Of a stretch of DNA of 64,000 bases, positions 35,978-44,755 are shown piece after piece. Made by a program: the position numbers and the translations under genes. Every line of letters begins with the position of its first letter. The stretch's first letter is position 1. A model generated the notes under the pieces. The model had not been told where the DNA came from. It was given only the letters and a program-made list of their open reading frames with translations, and searched no databases. Origin of the DNA: Sulfurimonas sp. (GTDB taxonomy: Bacteria > Campylobacterota > Campylobacteria > Campylobacterales > Sulfurimonadaceae); contig JAKITC010000001.1 in NCBI GenBank assembly GCA_021648285.1, forward strand, positions 62,001 through 126,000, given 5' to 3'.

Positions 35978-37280
35978 TGTCTACTGTAGCAGTTAAGATG
36001 TTTCCGACAATGTCGGTGATTTTGGCTTTATAAATTTTACCAAACTCCAGCTCTTCATCTTTAGTACGGTCATTTACGTAGATCTCACCATCTATCTCCG
36101 GTGCCCAGATGGTCTCTTTTGCACTCAAGAGATACTCATGCTCATCACTCTCACCGTCTATTGTGATTTCAACTTCTTTGCCAATCTCTTTTTTTAGAGA
36201 TGCCTCTAAGCACTCTGAAGCGATTTGACCAAGTATATCTGCACGTCGTGCGATAACTTCAGCAGGGTTTTTTTCACTCATGTCATATGCAGGAGTTGTC
36301 TCTTCATCAGAGTATGAAAATACATTTATTCTGTCAAATCCAAAGTTTGCTGCAAATTCACACATCTCATCAAACATCTCCACAGTTTCACCAGGGTGCC
36401 CAACAATAAAACTAGTTCTTAAAAAAGAGTTAGGAAGTGATTTCATAAACTCTAAAAGCTCAAGAGTCTGGCTTTTGCCGAAACCTCTTTTCATTATGCG
36501 CAGCATCTCATCGTTTATATGCTGAATCGGCATATCGAAGTAGTTATGAAAAATCTCACTCTTAGCTATATTTTTAAGTAGTGAGATTGTAGTTGTAGAT
36601 GGGTAAAGGTAAAGGATTCTTGCACTTTTAACACCATCTATAAGCTCTATTCTTTGGATAAGAAGACTTAGCCCATCTTTGATGTTCTGATCTCTTAAGT
36701 ATGAAGAACTGTCTTGAGATACAAAAGAAAAATCATAATAACCTTTAGCTACAAGTGCTTCAACCTCATTTGCAATAGAATCTAAGTTTCGAGAGTTTAG
36801 TTTACCTTTAAAAGATGGAATTGCGCAAAAACTACAAGTTTGATTACACCCCTCTGATAGTTTTATATAAGCATGATAAGTTGAACCAGTTACAATACGC
36901 TGAGCCCCATCAATTAAAAAAACTTCATCACTAAAACGGCTCTCTTTTTGTAAAAGTTCATCTATCTTGTCATAATCACCAACACCTGTAAATATATCAA
37001 CCTCTGGCATTTGAGTAGCTAGTTCTTCTTTGTATCTTTCACTAAGACAACCAGCCATTACTAAAACAGAGTCCTCTTTTCTAGCGTCATGAAGATTTAA
37101 AACAGTGTTTATCGACTCTTCTTTTGCCGCATCAATAAAGCCACATGTATTAACTATGATTACATCAGCATCGCCTTGTTCATCTGTAAGTTCGAAATTT
37201 TGAAGTTTACCCATCATTACTTCTGTATCAACCAAGTTTTTTGTACAGCCCAGAGATACTATGTGAAGTTTATTGCTCAT
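35970..37280 (-). CDS. rimO: ribosomal protein S12 methylthiotransferase
   Basis: About 436 residues. It methylthiolates an Asp of ribosomal protein S12. It is paralogous to the MiaB at 29761 but has the RimO marks: IVSLGCTKNLVDTEVMMG, NTCGFIDAAKEESI, MAGCLSERY, radical-SAM EGCNQTCSFCAIPSFKG, and a TRAM domain. ATG 37280 is preferred over the one at 37289 because homologues begin at SNKLHIVSLG. Divergent from the flavoprotein gene. Confidence 0.95.
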   Translation of the reverse strand: MSNKLHIVSLGCTKNLVDTEVMMGKLQNFELTDEQGDADVIIVNTCGFIDAAKEESINTVLNLHDARKEDSVLVMAGCLSERYKEELATQMPEVDIFTGVGDYDKIDELLQKESRFSDEVFLIDGAQRIVTGSTYHAYIKLSEGCNQTCSFCAIPSFKGKLNSRNLDSIANEVEALVAKGYYDFSFVSQDSSSYLRDQNIKDGLSLLIQRIELIDGVKSARILYLYPSTTTISLLKNIAKSEIFHNYFDMPIQHINDEMLRIMKRGFGKSQTLELLEFMKSLPNSFLRTSFIVGHPGETVEMFDEMCEFAANFGFDRINVFSYSDEETTPAYDMSEKNPAEVIARRADILGQIASECLEASLKKEIGKEVEITIDGESDEHEYLLSAKETIWAPEIDGEIYVNDRTKDEELEFGKIYKAKITDIVGNILTATVDNA

Positions 37281-37350
37281 TTTTACCACTTTTTTTGTTA
37301 TAAATATAATTCGAATTATATCTAAAGGTACCCTAAAGTATAATTTTATT

Positions 37351-38499
37351 ATGAAAATATATGATGTGATTATCTTGGGAGCAGGGGCGAGCGGGCTAAT
37401 GTGTGCCTCTCATCTGGACAAAAAGTTTAGCGTAGCTGTTGTGGAAAAGAACTCTAAAGTTGCACAAAAACTAAAGATTTCCGGTGGTGGAAAGTGTAAC
37501 ATCACAAATGTACATGTAAGTGAGGATAATTATGATGGTGATAGTGATTTTATATCCTATGCTTTGAATGACTTTTCTAGAGATGATTTACTAGAGTATC
37601 TACATGTCAATGGTGTTGAACCTGTTATTCGTAAAAATCGTTACTATTTCTGCAAAGACTCTTCTGATGAGATTATAAATATTTTAAAAAAACAAACCCT
37701 ACATGTAGATATGATTTTAAATAGAGATATACTACATGTAGGTAAAAAAGATGATGTGTTTGAAGTACAAACATCAAGCGAAGTTTTAAAAACGAAGAAG
37801 CTTATTGTAGCAACAGGCGGTAAAAGTTTTGCTTCGTTGGGTGCCAGTGATATTGGTCTGAATATTGCAAAAAGCTTTGATATAAAAGTTAAAGAGTTCA
37901 CTCCGGCACTTGTAGGACTTACAGTTCAAAAAGATCAGTTCTGGATGAAAGAACTCAGCGGACTTAGCTGTTATGTAAATATAAAAGTAGAAGATAAGAT
38001 TTTAAAAGAGGAGATGCTATTTGCTCATAAAGGCATAAGCGGACCGGCAGTTTTATCCGCATCACTTTATTGGAAGAAGGGAAACATAGCAATTGATTTT
38101 TTACCAAACAATAATATTTCAGAACTTATAAATGGCAGTAAAAAATTGGTAAGTTCTGTTATCCCCCTGCCAAAAAGATTATCAAAGGCTATTTTAGAAG
38201 CTCTACATGTAGAAGATGTTGAGTGTAAAAAAATAGATGAAAAGATTAAAAAAGATTTGGTGAAAATTCATAATTATGAGTTTGCTCCAGCGGGTAATTT
38301 TGGTTTTAGCAAGGCTGAAGTTTGTCGTGGGGGTGTTTTAGGTACTGAGTTGAACCTTGCAACCTTAGAAGCGCTACATGTACAAAATTTATATTTTATA
38401 GGTGAAGTTGTAGATGTAACTGGTGAATTAGGTGGATATAATTTTCAGTGGGCATTTAGCAGTGGTGTGACATGTGCAAGGGCTATAAATAATAATTAA
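37351..38499 (+). CDS. HI0933/YhiN-family flavoprotein
   Basis: About 382 residues. FAD-binding VIILGAGASGLMCASHL at the true start (ATG 37351; an upstream in-frame ATG at 37273 lies inside the rimO promoter region). Then KLKISGGGKCNITNV, family signature KLIVATGGKSFASLGASDIGL, and the C-terminal VVDVTGELGGYNFQWAFSSG. The function of this family is unsettled. The DNA carries five copies of TACATGTA, mostly as CTA-CAT-GTA codons for Leu-His-Val. Confidence 0.88.
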   Translation: MKIYDVIILGAGASGLMCASHLDKKFSVAVVEKNSKVAQKLKISGGGKCNITNVHVSEDNYDGDSDFISYALNDFSRDDLLEYLHVNGVEPVIRKNRYYFCKDSSDEIINILKKQTLHVDMILNRDILHVGKKDDVFEVQTSSEVLKTKKLIVATGGKSFASLGASDIGLNIAKSFDIKVKEFTPALVGLTVQKDQFWMKELSGLSCYVNIKVEDKILKEEMLFAHKGISGPAVLSASLYWKKGNIAIDFLPNNNISELINGSKKLVSSVIPLPKRLSKAILEALHVEDVECKKIDEKIKKDLVKIHNYEFAPAGNFGFSKAEVCRGGVLGTELNLATLEALHVQNLYFIGEVVDVTGELGGYNFQWAFSSGVTCARAINNN

Positions 38500-38632
38500 T
38501 ATATTATATTTTAGAAGTGTTATCTGCTATATGAGGACATGCCAGTAAATGAATCATGTGAAAATATTCTAAAAGTTGATTAGTTTATGGTTGTTTAGTA
38601 TAATGTGTTTAAAGTACAAGCAAAAGGTTATT

Positions 38633-38890
38633 ATGATAACAATAGAAAAGTTAAAAAATACATTAATTCAAGGCTTAAATCTTGAAGATATCACTGCCGA
38701 TGAGATAGAAGATAATATGCAAATTTTTGGCGATGATGGCTTAGGTCTTGATTCAGTAGATGCAATAGAACTAACTTTAATTATAGAAAAAGAGTTTGGT
38801 GTAAAAATAACAAATCTAGCTAAGGCTGAGGAGATTTTTGCTTCTTGTGAATCCCTAACTACATATATAAATGATCAGTTAAACAATTGA
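38633..38890 (+). CDS. acyl carrier protein 1 of the aryl polyene cluster
   Basis: 85 residues. The phosphopantetheine Ser is in DDGLGLDSVDAIEL (about residues 36-49), preceded by acidic helix I and followed by TLIIEKEFGVKI. Start ATG 38633, six bases after AAAGG; an earlier in-frame ATG (38576) would add a hydrophobic extension foreign to ACPs. It is the first gene of the cluster and overlaps the ketosynthase start (TTGA). Carries the growing polyene chain. Confidence 0.92.
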   Translation: MITIEKLKNTLIQGLNLEDITADEIEDNMQIFGDDGLGLDSVDAIELTLIIEKEFGVKITNLAKAEEIFASCESLTTYINDQLNN

Positions 38891-39990
38891 GAAAAGCTTA
38901 TATCAATGCTACTTCTATTAGAAGTATATGTGGCAATACAAAGCAAACATTGGATGCTGTATTTAATAAAAAAAGTTCTTTAACAATTCTTAGTGATGTT
39001 GTTCCAGATAAAACTATATGTATTGGTAAATTTCCTGATGAATCTAGTTTTGAAGAGTTACTATTTGATAGTGTTGATGAAATACTAAATGAGTCTAATT
39101 TACAAGACTATTCAAATACTCTTTTGCTGGTTGGTTCGTCAGTTGGCGGAATGGCAACAACAGAAAAAATACTTTTTCGTGATGATAGCTATAAAAACAT
39201 AAATGTAGATTCACATACGATAAATGTAATAGCTTATACTCTAAACAAAAAATATAATTTCTTGGCAACTCGTTCATTTTCTACAGCATGTACTTCAAGC
39301 GCAAATGCATTAAAGGTAGCAAAAGAGCTTATAAATGTTGGTGCTTATGATAATGTTCTAGTCGTAGGAGCTGATGAAACATGTTCTACAACAATCTTTG
39401 GATTCAGTGCATTAGGGATATTATCCGATGAAGTTTGTAGACCATTTCAAAATGGAAGAAAAGGTATGAATGTTTCAGAAGGAATAGGCACTTTACTGTT
39501 ACAAAATTCATCTCAAGATGATTCAGTAGAATTAGTTGGAGTAGGTGCAAGCAGTGATGCATATCATATAGCAAACCCAGATCCAACAGCTACAGGGGCA
39601 AAGACATCGATTGGTAAAGCACTCGCTAATGCTTCTTTAAACCCGCAAGATATAGATTATATAAATGCGCATGGAACTGGCACAATGGCTAATGATACAA
39701 CAGAAGCAAAAGCTATATTAAATATTTTTGGTGATCAAGTACATGTCAGTTCTTCAAAGTCAAATATAGGGCACACTCTTGGTGCTGCTGGGGCTATTGA
39801 AGCTGTAATCTGTGTTCAGTCTCTAAAAAAACAATTACTACCCCCTCAGATTTACTGTGCTGATAATGAAAATTCTCTTAATTATGTTGATATTGCTAAG
39901 AATGCAAAAATAGGATATGTATTAAGTAATTCTTTTGCATTCGGTGGAAACAACACGTCTCTGATTTTTGGAGCATGTCTTGAAAATTAA
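38887..39990 (+). CDS. beta-ketoacyl-ACP synthase (KAS I/II-like) of the aryl polyene cluster
   Basis: 367 residues, TTG start overlapping the ACP stop. Catalytic Cys135 (FSTACTSSAN), His262 (NAHGTGTMAND) and His296 (SSKSNIGHTLGAAGA) are all present, as is the C-terminal NSFAFGGNNTSL. It would condense malonyl units in aryl polyene chain growth. It directly precedes a chain-length-factor-like gene, the heterodimer arrangement of type II systems (ApeO-ApeC in Gammaproteobacteria, from memory). Confidence 0.92.
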   Translation: MRKAYINATSIRSICGNTKQTLDAVFNKKSSLTILSDVVPDKTICIGKFPDESSFEELLFDSVDEILNESNLQDYSNTLLLVGSSVGGMATTEKILFRDDSYKNINVDSHTINVIAYTLNKKYNFLATRSFSTACTSSANALKVAKELINVGAYDNVLVVGADETCSTTIFGFSALGILSDEVCRPFQNGRKGMNVSEGIGTLLLQNSSQDDSVELVGVGASSDAYHIANPDPTATGAKTSIGKALANASLNPQDIDYINAHGTGTMANDTTEAKAILNIFGDQVHVSSSKSNIGHTLGAAGAIEAVICVQSLKKQLLPPQIYCADNENSLNYVDIAKNAKIGYVLSNSFAFGGNNTSLIFGACLEN

Positions 39991-40621
39991 TGTTGAAATT
40001 ACTAAAAAAGCATTTGTCCACAATAAATTGAAAATTGAAGATTTAAACGAAAAAGAACTTGTACAGAAAATGCTTATTAGACGTCGTCTTAGTAGAAGTT
40101 CAAGGATACTAATAAACTTAGCTCATAAGTGTGATTTTACGGCTGGTGTAATGGTTTATGGAAGTGCTTACGGAGAGTTGATTGATACTGTAAATATTTT
40201 AGAAGCAATTAAAAATAATGACATGGTTAGTCCAAGTGCTTTTCAAAATTCTGTTTATAATACTGCAGCTTCATATCACTCTATAGTTCACGGCAACACG
40301 TCTGAGATATTGACACTGTCATGTGGTGATGAAACATCCTACAATGTGATGCAACAAGCTGCATTGAGCCTTTTAAAAGAGGATGAGGTTTTTGTTTGTG
40401 TTGTAGAAGCTATGAATTTTGATGGAGTGGATAGTTTGAATAAATGTGCAAATGAATTAGAGTATGGTATATCTTTTGTACTCAAACAAAGTGAAAAAGA
40501 AGTTAATGTTATAGTTCAAAACAAAATTCAAAAAGGTGTTCCATCTTCACTTTCTTGGATGAAAAATTTATATGATTTGTGTGAGAACAATGATGGTTGC
40601 GTCGTAGAAGTAGAATTATGA
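39980..40621 (+). CDS. chain-length-factor-like ketosynthase homologue
   Basis: About 213 residues, half the length of a ketosynthase and without catalytic Cys/His/His. Pattern AGVMVYGSAYGELIDTVNILEAIKNNDMVSPSAFQNSVYNTAASYHS matches the beta-ketoacyl synthase N-terminal family used as chain-length factor in aryl polyene systems (ApeC-like). TTG 39980 has GGAG six bases upstream; TTG 39968 is the alternative. It should pair with the synthase encoded just before it and set chain length. Confidence 0.85.
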   Translation: MKINVEITKKAFVHNKLKIEDLNEKELVQKMLIRRRLSRSSRILINLAHKCDFTAGVMVYGSAYGELIDTVNILEAIKNNDMVSPSAFQNSVYNTAASYHSIVHGNTSEILTLSCGDETSYNVMQQAALSLLKEDEVFVCVVEAMNFDGVDSLNKCANELEYGISFVLKQSEKEVNVIVQNKIQKGVPSSLSWMKNLYDLCENNDGCVVEVEL

Positions 40622-40968
40622 AAGAATTAAACTTACCACATAAAGAACCGATAAAGTTTGCAAAATACATTGTATCAAAAGAAGACACTTCGGCAGTTGT
40701 AAAAGTGCAATTTGATGAAATACCGAGTTTACCTATGTTAGTTGAAGCAGCTGCTCAAAGTAGTGCAGCTTTTAGTAATGAAGAGAACAAAATGGGCTTT
40801 TTAGTAACATTAAAAAATATCAAGTTAGTAAATAAACCTTGCTCATTTGAATATAATATAAAAGTTACTCTTGAACATCAACTAGATAGTTTGACATATT
40901 TCAATTTTGAAGTGTACGATGAGCATACAGTAGTTGCCACTGGAATATTTATAATTTCTATCCAGTAA
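40618..40968 (+). CDS. 3-hydroxyacyl-ACP dehydratase, hot-dog fold (ApeP-like)
   Basis: 116 residues. N-terminus MKELNLPHKEPIKFAKYI gives the LPH-x-x-P motif with likely catalytic His8, and MLVEAAAQSSAAF is the hot-dog helix. It probably removes water after ketoreduction to make the conjugated double bonds. ATG overlaps the previous stop (ATGA). Last gene of the first four-gene unit. Confidence 0.82.
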   Translation: MKELNLPHKEPIKFAKYIVSKEDTSAVVKVQFDEIPSLPMLVEAAAQSSAAFSNEENKMGFLVTLKNIKLVNKPCSFEYNIKVTLEHQLDSLTYFNFEVYDEHTVVATGIFIISIQ

Positions 40969-40979
40969 TATTTATTAAG

Positions 40980-41002
40980 TTCTCTAGCTAATAGCTAAAG
41001 AA
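40980..41002. terminator. bidirectional hairpin
   Basis: TTCTCTAGCTA/TAGCTAAAGAA around a single central base pair, one mismatch, between the convergent dehydratase and lipoprotein genes. Confidence 0.45.
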
Positions 41003-41015
41003 TTTATTATCACTT

Positions 41016-41420
41016 CTACAGAAGAGTAAGCTGTGACTGGATAGCTTGATTTAAATTTGTAATCCAACCATTGTAGTTCTGATGTATAGTTTGCTTTTCT
41101 CGATCATACTTTAAGTTAGAACTTTCTTTATATGAGATAGTGTAAGTATTTGTATCATATTTTATCGTAACCACAGCCTTGTGTGTTCTTAGATGCAATG
41201 TAGCCTCAGCAACTCCTTCTTCTATCTTGTGTACATTCCAACCAAGGCCAACACCAGCTCTTAGAATCGCTTTAAATACATCATCATTAGATATATTTTT
41301 TTTTGTACTTAAAGTCACAACTGATTGTTCAGGAACATTTTGTATACTTGCTGTTCTACAACCTGCAAAACTTAATGATAATACTAAGGCTATAAGACCA
41401 AGTTTTAGGATTCTTTTCAT
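41016..41420 (-). CDS. putative lipoprotein within the aryl polyene cluster
   Basis: 134 residues. Start MKRILKLGLIALVLSLSFAGCR with lipobox SFAGC; an in-frame ATG 13 codons upstream (41459) is less likely. The mature part alternates strands and helices (GVAEATLHLRTHKAVVTIKYDTNTYTISYK), a small periplasmic or outer-membrane domain. No named family known to me. It is opposite to the biosynthetic genes but enclosed by them, so a role in pigment placement is only inferred. Confidence 0.65.
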   Translation of the reverse strand: MKRILKLGLIALVLSLSFAGCRTASIQNVPEQSVVTLSTKKNISNDDVFKAILRAGVGLGWNVHKIEEGVAEATLHLRTHKAVVTIKYDTNTYTISYKESSNLKYDREKQTIHQNYNGWITNLNQAIQSQLTLL

Positions 41421-41459
41421 TATAACAACTCCATTTAAAATTTTATAAAATGCTACCAT

Positions 41460-41621
41460 TAAGTAACTTTACATATTGTTAATGTATAATCATAGATAAT
41501 ATAGTATGTTGATTGTATTTATATAATCAATCTATAGCCGTATTCAATTTAAAAGCATTAAAACTAAAATTAATTAGGTATAACTCTTTTATCTTAACCT
41601 TGATAAAAATTAAATAATACT
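41460..41621. other. AT-rich gap, no gene seen
   Basis: 160 bases, very AT-rich, between the lipoprotein and methyltransferase genes (both on the minus strand). It presumably contains the lipoprotein promoter; I could not define it. Confidence 0.3.
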
Positions 41622-42698
41622 TTATAGGATATTGTTTGATTTTTTACAAATCATTAAAGTATGTCCGAACCCTAGACCATTTATCTCTTCTTCTACTTCT
41701 AGTCCAGCTTCGTGTACAAATTTTTCCATCTCACTTGCTCTGTACATTTTACTTGTACCATTTGCTAATGCAGTAAAATATGGTGATGTGTTAATAAGAC
41801 AGTATGAACCAATCTCATGACTTTGTTTGTCCCAAAATGGTTCAACTATATAAACTCTTCCATCTTCAGTTAAAGAGTCTCTGGAACGTATTAAAAGTTC
41901 AATTATATCTTTAGGGGGAAAGCAGTCTAAAAATTGACTCATCCACACCCCGTCATAGTCTTTTGGAAAAGGAATACTGTGGTCAAGTAAATCAATAGCA
42001 ATCCCTTTTACCTTTTGCTCAACATCGTTGGCCTTTGCATTATTCATAGCAATATCAATTTGTCCTTGATGATCTAGTATTGTTATTTTAGTCTCTGGAG
42101 ATGCTTTTGTAAGTGCAATTGACCATTTACCAGTATTTCCACCTGGTTCTAAAAGATTCTTTATGCCTTTTTTACTCATAATTTTAATAAGGTCTACAAA
42201 TGCTGCATCTGAATAAAAGTGATCAAAATTAAACCAACTATCTTTTGCTTCTTTTGGTAATTTTGTAAGTATTGGATAAATTGTATCTTCATCTTTTGAG
42301 AAAGTCTTATGAAGTCCAGTAGGTTTCCTAGTTTTAAGTGCTTCATCAAGGTAAAAAATCCCCTTGTAGTTTACGTCATGGTTGTAATCCATATTCACTC
42401 TTGTCATTTCGTCATTTTGTAAAAAGTAACCAATCTTGGTAATAGTGTATATGTCATCATTTAGCTTCAATGCGCCCATACTAAATCCAGATTCACATAG
42501 AATTTGTACTATATACATAGAAATATCTAATTTTTTTGATATATCTTCAAGACTTAGTCCATTTTTATTATTTTGGAGTAACTCAAATATTCCCCAATCA
42601 CGTAAAAGTCTTGCGCATTGGAATACAATAGGTGCAAATGCGATTTTTTGAGCTTCTAATAATGCATCAGCTGCATTCATTTTTGTAGTATCAAACAT
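41622..42698 (-). CDS. SAM-dependent O-methyltransferase (family 2-like)
   Basis: 358 residues. N-terminal winged-helix dimerisation domain (ARLLRDWGIFELLQNNKNGLSLEDISKKLDIS), then a Rossmann core with LLEPGGNTGKWSIALTK, DHQGQIDIA and YDGVWMSQFLDCF. It probably methylates the aryl head group, as the aryl polyene methyltransferase does elsewhere. The first Met at 42701 would be GTG; ATG 42698 overlaps the stop of the small lipoprotein gene by one base (TGATG), so coupled translation fixes this start. Confidence 0.85.
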   Translation of the reverse strand: MFDTTKMNAADALLEAQKIAFAPIVFQCARLLRDWGIFELLQNNKNGLSLEDISKKLDISMYIVQILCESGFSMGALKLNDDIYTITKIGYFLQNDEMTRVNMDYNHDVNYKGIFYLDEALKTRKPTGLHKTFSKDEDTIYPILTKLPKEAKDSWFNFDHFYSDAAFVDLIKIMSKKGIKNLLEPGGNTGKWSIALTKASPETKITILDHQGQIDIAMNNAKANDVEQKVKGIAIDLLDHSIPFPKDYDGVWMSQFLDCFPPKDIIELLIRSRDSLTEDGRVYIVEPFWDKQSHEIGSYCLINTSPYFTALANGTSKMYRASEMEKFVHEAGLEVEEEINGLGFGHTLMICKKSNNIL

Positions 42699-42862
42699 CA
42701 CCTGTCTTTGTACTCTTGTGTTTCTTTGGAAAAATCATCTTTAACGCTATCCCATCTTTTTTCAGTTCCATCTTTAATATTATGGAAATTAGTTTTAATT
42801 TCTTTTTTTGTGCATCCAGTGCTGAATAGTAAAATAGCTACAATAATAAATACATACTTCAT
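42698..42862 (-). CDS. 54-residue small lipoprotein
   Basis: A short gene: MKYVFIIVAILLFSTGCTKK then a charged helix ending TQEYKDR. Lipobox FSTGC. Ribosome site AGGAAG precedes ATG 42862 closely. Its TGA overlaps the methyltransferase ATG, proving they are one transcript if translated. The short charged tail resembles small lipoproteins such as entericidins in layout only. Divergent from the hot-dog gene at 42940; the 77-base gap between must hold promoters for both directions. Confidence 0.75.
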   Translation of the reverse strand: MKYVFIIVAILLFSTGCTKKEIKTNFHNIKDGTEKRWDSVKDDFSKETQEYKDR

Positions 42863-42939
42863 TCACTTCCTTTGACTCTATTTAAAGCAATACTATACTA
42901 GAATATATATGTAAAATACTTTAGGCAAGAAAGAATAGA

Positions 42940-43233
42940 ATGATTTTGAATAACTTATATTTTTTAAAGTATAAAGATAATGAAAAAGCAGTAATTGACT
43001 TATGTGATAAGCAGCATCCTGTTTTTAAAGCACATTTTCCATCACAGCCTATTTTACCAGGGTTTGTTCATTTTGAAATAGTAGCAGATATTTTTAATAT
43101 TGATATACATACAATTAAAAAAGCCAAGTTTACTAAAGTAATTACGCCTTCGCAGACTCTTACTTACAAAAAAAATGACAATAAATTCAAAGTATTCTGT
43201 CAAGATGAAGAAGTTGCGAGTTTTAGTTTATGA
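42940..43233 (+). CDS. FabZ-like hot-dog dehydratase (ApeI-like)
   Basis: 97 residues. Motif QHPVFKAHFPSQPILPGFVHFEI carries the H-x-x-x-x-x-HF-P-x-x-PG signature of FabA/FabZ-type dehydratases, with His27 and His33. It is shorter than FabZ (about 145), lacking most of the C-terminus. It probably acts with the dehydratase at 40618, or as its inactive partner, in polyene formation. It heads the long operon to 54741; its stop overlaps the glycosyltransferase start. Confidence 0.82.
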   Translation: MILNNLYFLKYKDNEKAVIDLCDKQHPVFKAHFPSQPILPGFVHFEIVADIFNIDIHTIKKAKFTKVITPSQTLTYKKNDNKFKVFCQDEEVASFSL

Positions 43234-43916
43234 GCTTTTGCATAATTATTCCTGTTTACAACTCTCCATATATCAGAGAAGTTGTTGAAGATGTCTTAAG
43301 TTATGGGTATAAGATTATAGTTATAGATGATGGCTCTGAAAAAGCCGTTGATGTTGATGGCTTAGATGTAGAATTAGTTACTCATACTTCTAATATGGGC
43401 AAAGGTGAAGCAATTTTAAGTGGAGCAAAAAAAGCTAAAGAGCTTGGTTTTGACTCTTTTATCAGTATGGATGCTGACAAACAACATCTAAGTTCACAGA
43501 TAACCAAGCTCATTGATGCCTATGAAAACGAGACTATTATTATAGGCAATCGTAATTTTGAACAAGAAAATATTCCCAATAGCTCAAAGTTTGGTAGAAA
43601 ATTTAGCAATTTCTGGGTAATGCTTGAAACTCTAAAACCTCTCGGCGACACACAGAGTGGTTTTAGAATGTACCCAGTCTCTATTTTAGAGCTTCCCCTC
43701 GTCAACCGACGCTTTGATCTTGAAGTTGAAATTTTAGTACATCACTCATATAGAGGTGGAAATATTAAAGATGTAGAAGTTGAGTGCTATTATCCACCCC
43801 ACGATGAGAGAGTCTCTCACTTTGATAAACTGTGGGACAATGTTCATATAACATTACTTCACATAAAACTGCTTATGCAGAGATATCTTTTGTTTAGAGG
43901 GTGGTTGTGGAAATAA
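43230..43916 (+). CDS. family 2 glycosyltransferase of the aryl polyene cluster
   Basis: 228 residues. GT-A core with IIIPVYNSPYI, IVIDDGSEK, NMGKGEAILSGAKKAKELG and the metal-binding D-x-D in SMDAD; then TQSGFRMYPV and RFDLEVEILV. It belongs to the DPM1/dolichyl-phosphate-mannose-synthase-like branch that sits next to the LpxL-like acyltransferase in aryl polyene clusters, proposed to attach a sugar or head group to the lipid carrier. Starts by ATGA overlap. Confidence 0.88.
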   Translation: MSFCIIIPVYNSPYIREVVEDVLSYGYKIIVIDDGSEKAVDVDGLDVELVTHTSNMGKGEAILSGAKKAKELGFDSFISMDADKQHLSSQITKLIDAYENETIIIGNRNFEQENIPNSSKFGRKFSNFWVMLETLKPLGDTQSGFRMYPVSILELPLVNRRFDLEVEILVHHSYRGGNIKDVEVECYYPPHDERVSHFDKLWDNVHITLLHIKLLMQRYLLFRGWLWK

Positions 43917-44755
43917 AACAGCGAGGAAATGCTTATGGCTATAAACTACTTCTTCTGACATATAATATTTTTGGCTATAAGCTAGTAGTATTTATACTGA
44001 ATTTTGTTGCTCTTTACTACCTTTTCTTTACACCATCCGTTAAAAAATCTATGCAGAGCTATTATCAAAATCAAGGTTTAAAATTAACAAATAGAAGCTA
44101 TTTCAATCATATAAAAATGTTTGCTATATCCATTTTTGATAGATTTGTTTCATGTATAAAACCTGAGGATTTGACTTTTTGTGTGCACAACAGTGATGTC
44201 ATGGAACTTCTCAATAAAAATGGTGGGTTAATACTACTTTCACATGTAGGAAGCTGGGCAAGTGCAGCACACTGTTTGAGGAACGAGTTGCCACCAATGA
44301 GTATAGTTATGCGTGAGAATACTCAAAAAAATATCCAAAAAGTGGAAAAAAACAATCAAAGAGATAATGAGCACAGTGTGAAAATAATAGACCTAAACCA
44401 AGGTTCAATCTCCGCTAATGTTCAAATAGCAAATGCTCTCATAGAAAAAGAGTTAGTTGCTTTGATGGCAGACAGAGCGGCCGATGAATATAAAACAATT
44501 GAGGTGGAATTTTTAGGAAAAAAAGTACTTATAAATAAAAAACCTTTTGAGATTGCTATGAGAGTTAAAAAACCTCTTGTTGCTATATTTGTGACAAATC
44601 ATTCACTACAAAAATATGACATTACGCTAGAGCTGATTGAAGAGAGTTCACTTGAACAAATGACTCAGGATTATGCAGATATATTACAAAAAACAGTAAA
44701 AAGATATCCAAATCAATGGTATAATTTTTATGATTTTTTTAAAGGCAAGACTTGA
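43907..44755 (+). CDS. LpxL/HtrB-like acyltransferase of the aryl polyene cluster
   Basis: About 282 residues, one N-terminal membrane helix. LPLAT core LILLSHVGSWASAAHCLRNE, MREN, VALMADRAAD and the C-terminal YPNQWYNFYDFF. The usual H-x4-D/E catalytic motif reads H-V-G-S-W-A, i.e. the acid is Ala. GTG 43907, six bases after AGAGG, is preferred over GTG 43901. It is expected to join the polyene acid to a glycolipid in the inner membrane. Confidence 0.85.
   Translation: MEIKQRGNAYGYKLLLLTYNIFGYKLVVFILNFVALYYLFFTPSVKKSMQSYYQNQGLKLTNRSYFNHIKMFAISIFDRFVSCIKPEDLTFCVHNSDVMELLNKNGGLILLSHVGSWASAAHCLRNELPPMSIVMRENTQKNIQKVEKNNQRDNEHSVKIIDLNQGSISANVQIANALIEKELVALMADRAADEYKTIEVEFLGKKVLINKKPFEIAMRVKKPLVAIFVTNHSLQKYDITLELIEESSLEQMTQDYADILQKTVKRYPNQWYNFYDFFKGKT

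Noticed and set aside
37273-37350. N-terminal extension of the HI0933-family flavoprotein
   Set aside because: It places a hydrophobic stretch before the FAD motif, overlaps the divergent rimO start region, and homologues begin at the motif.
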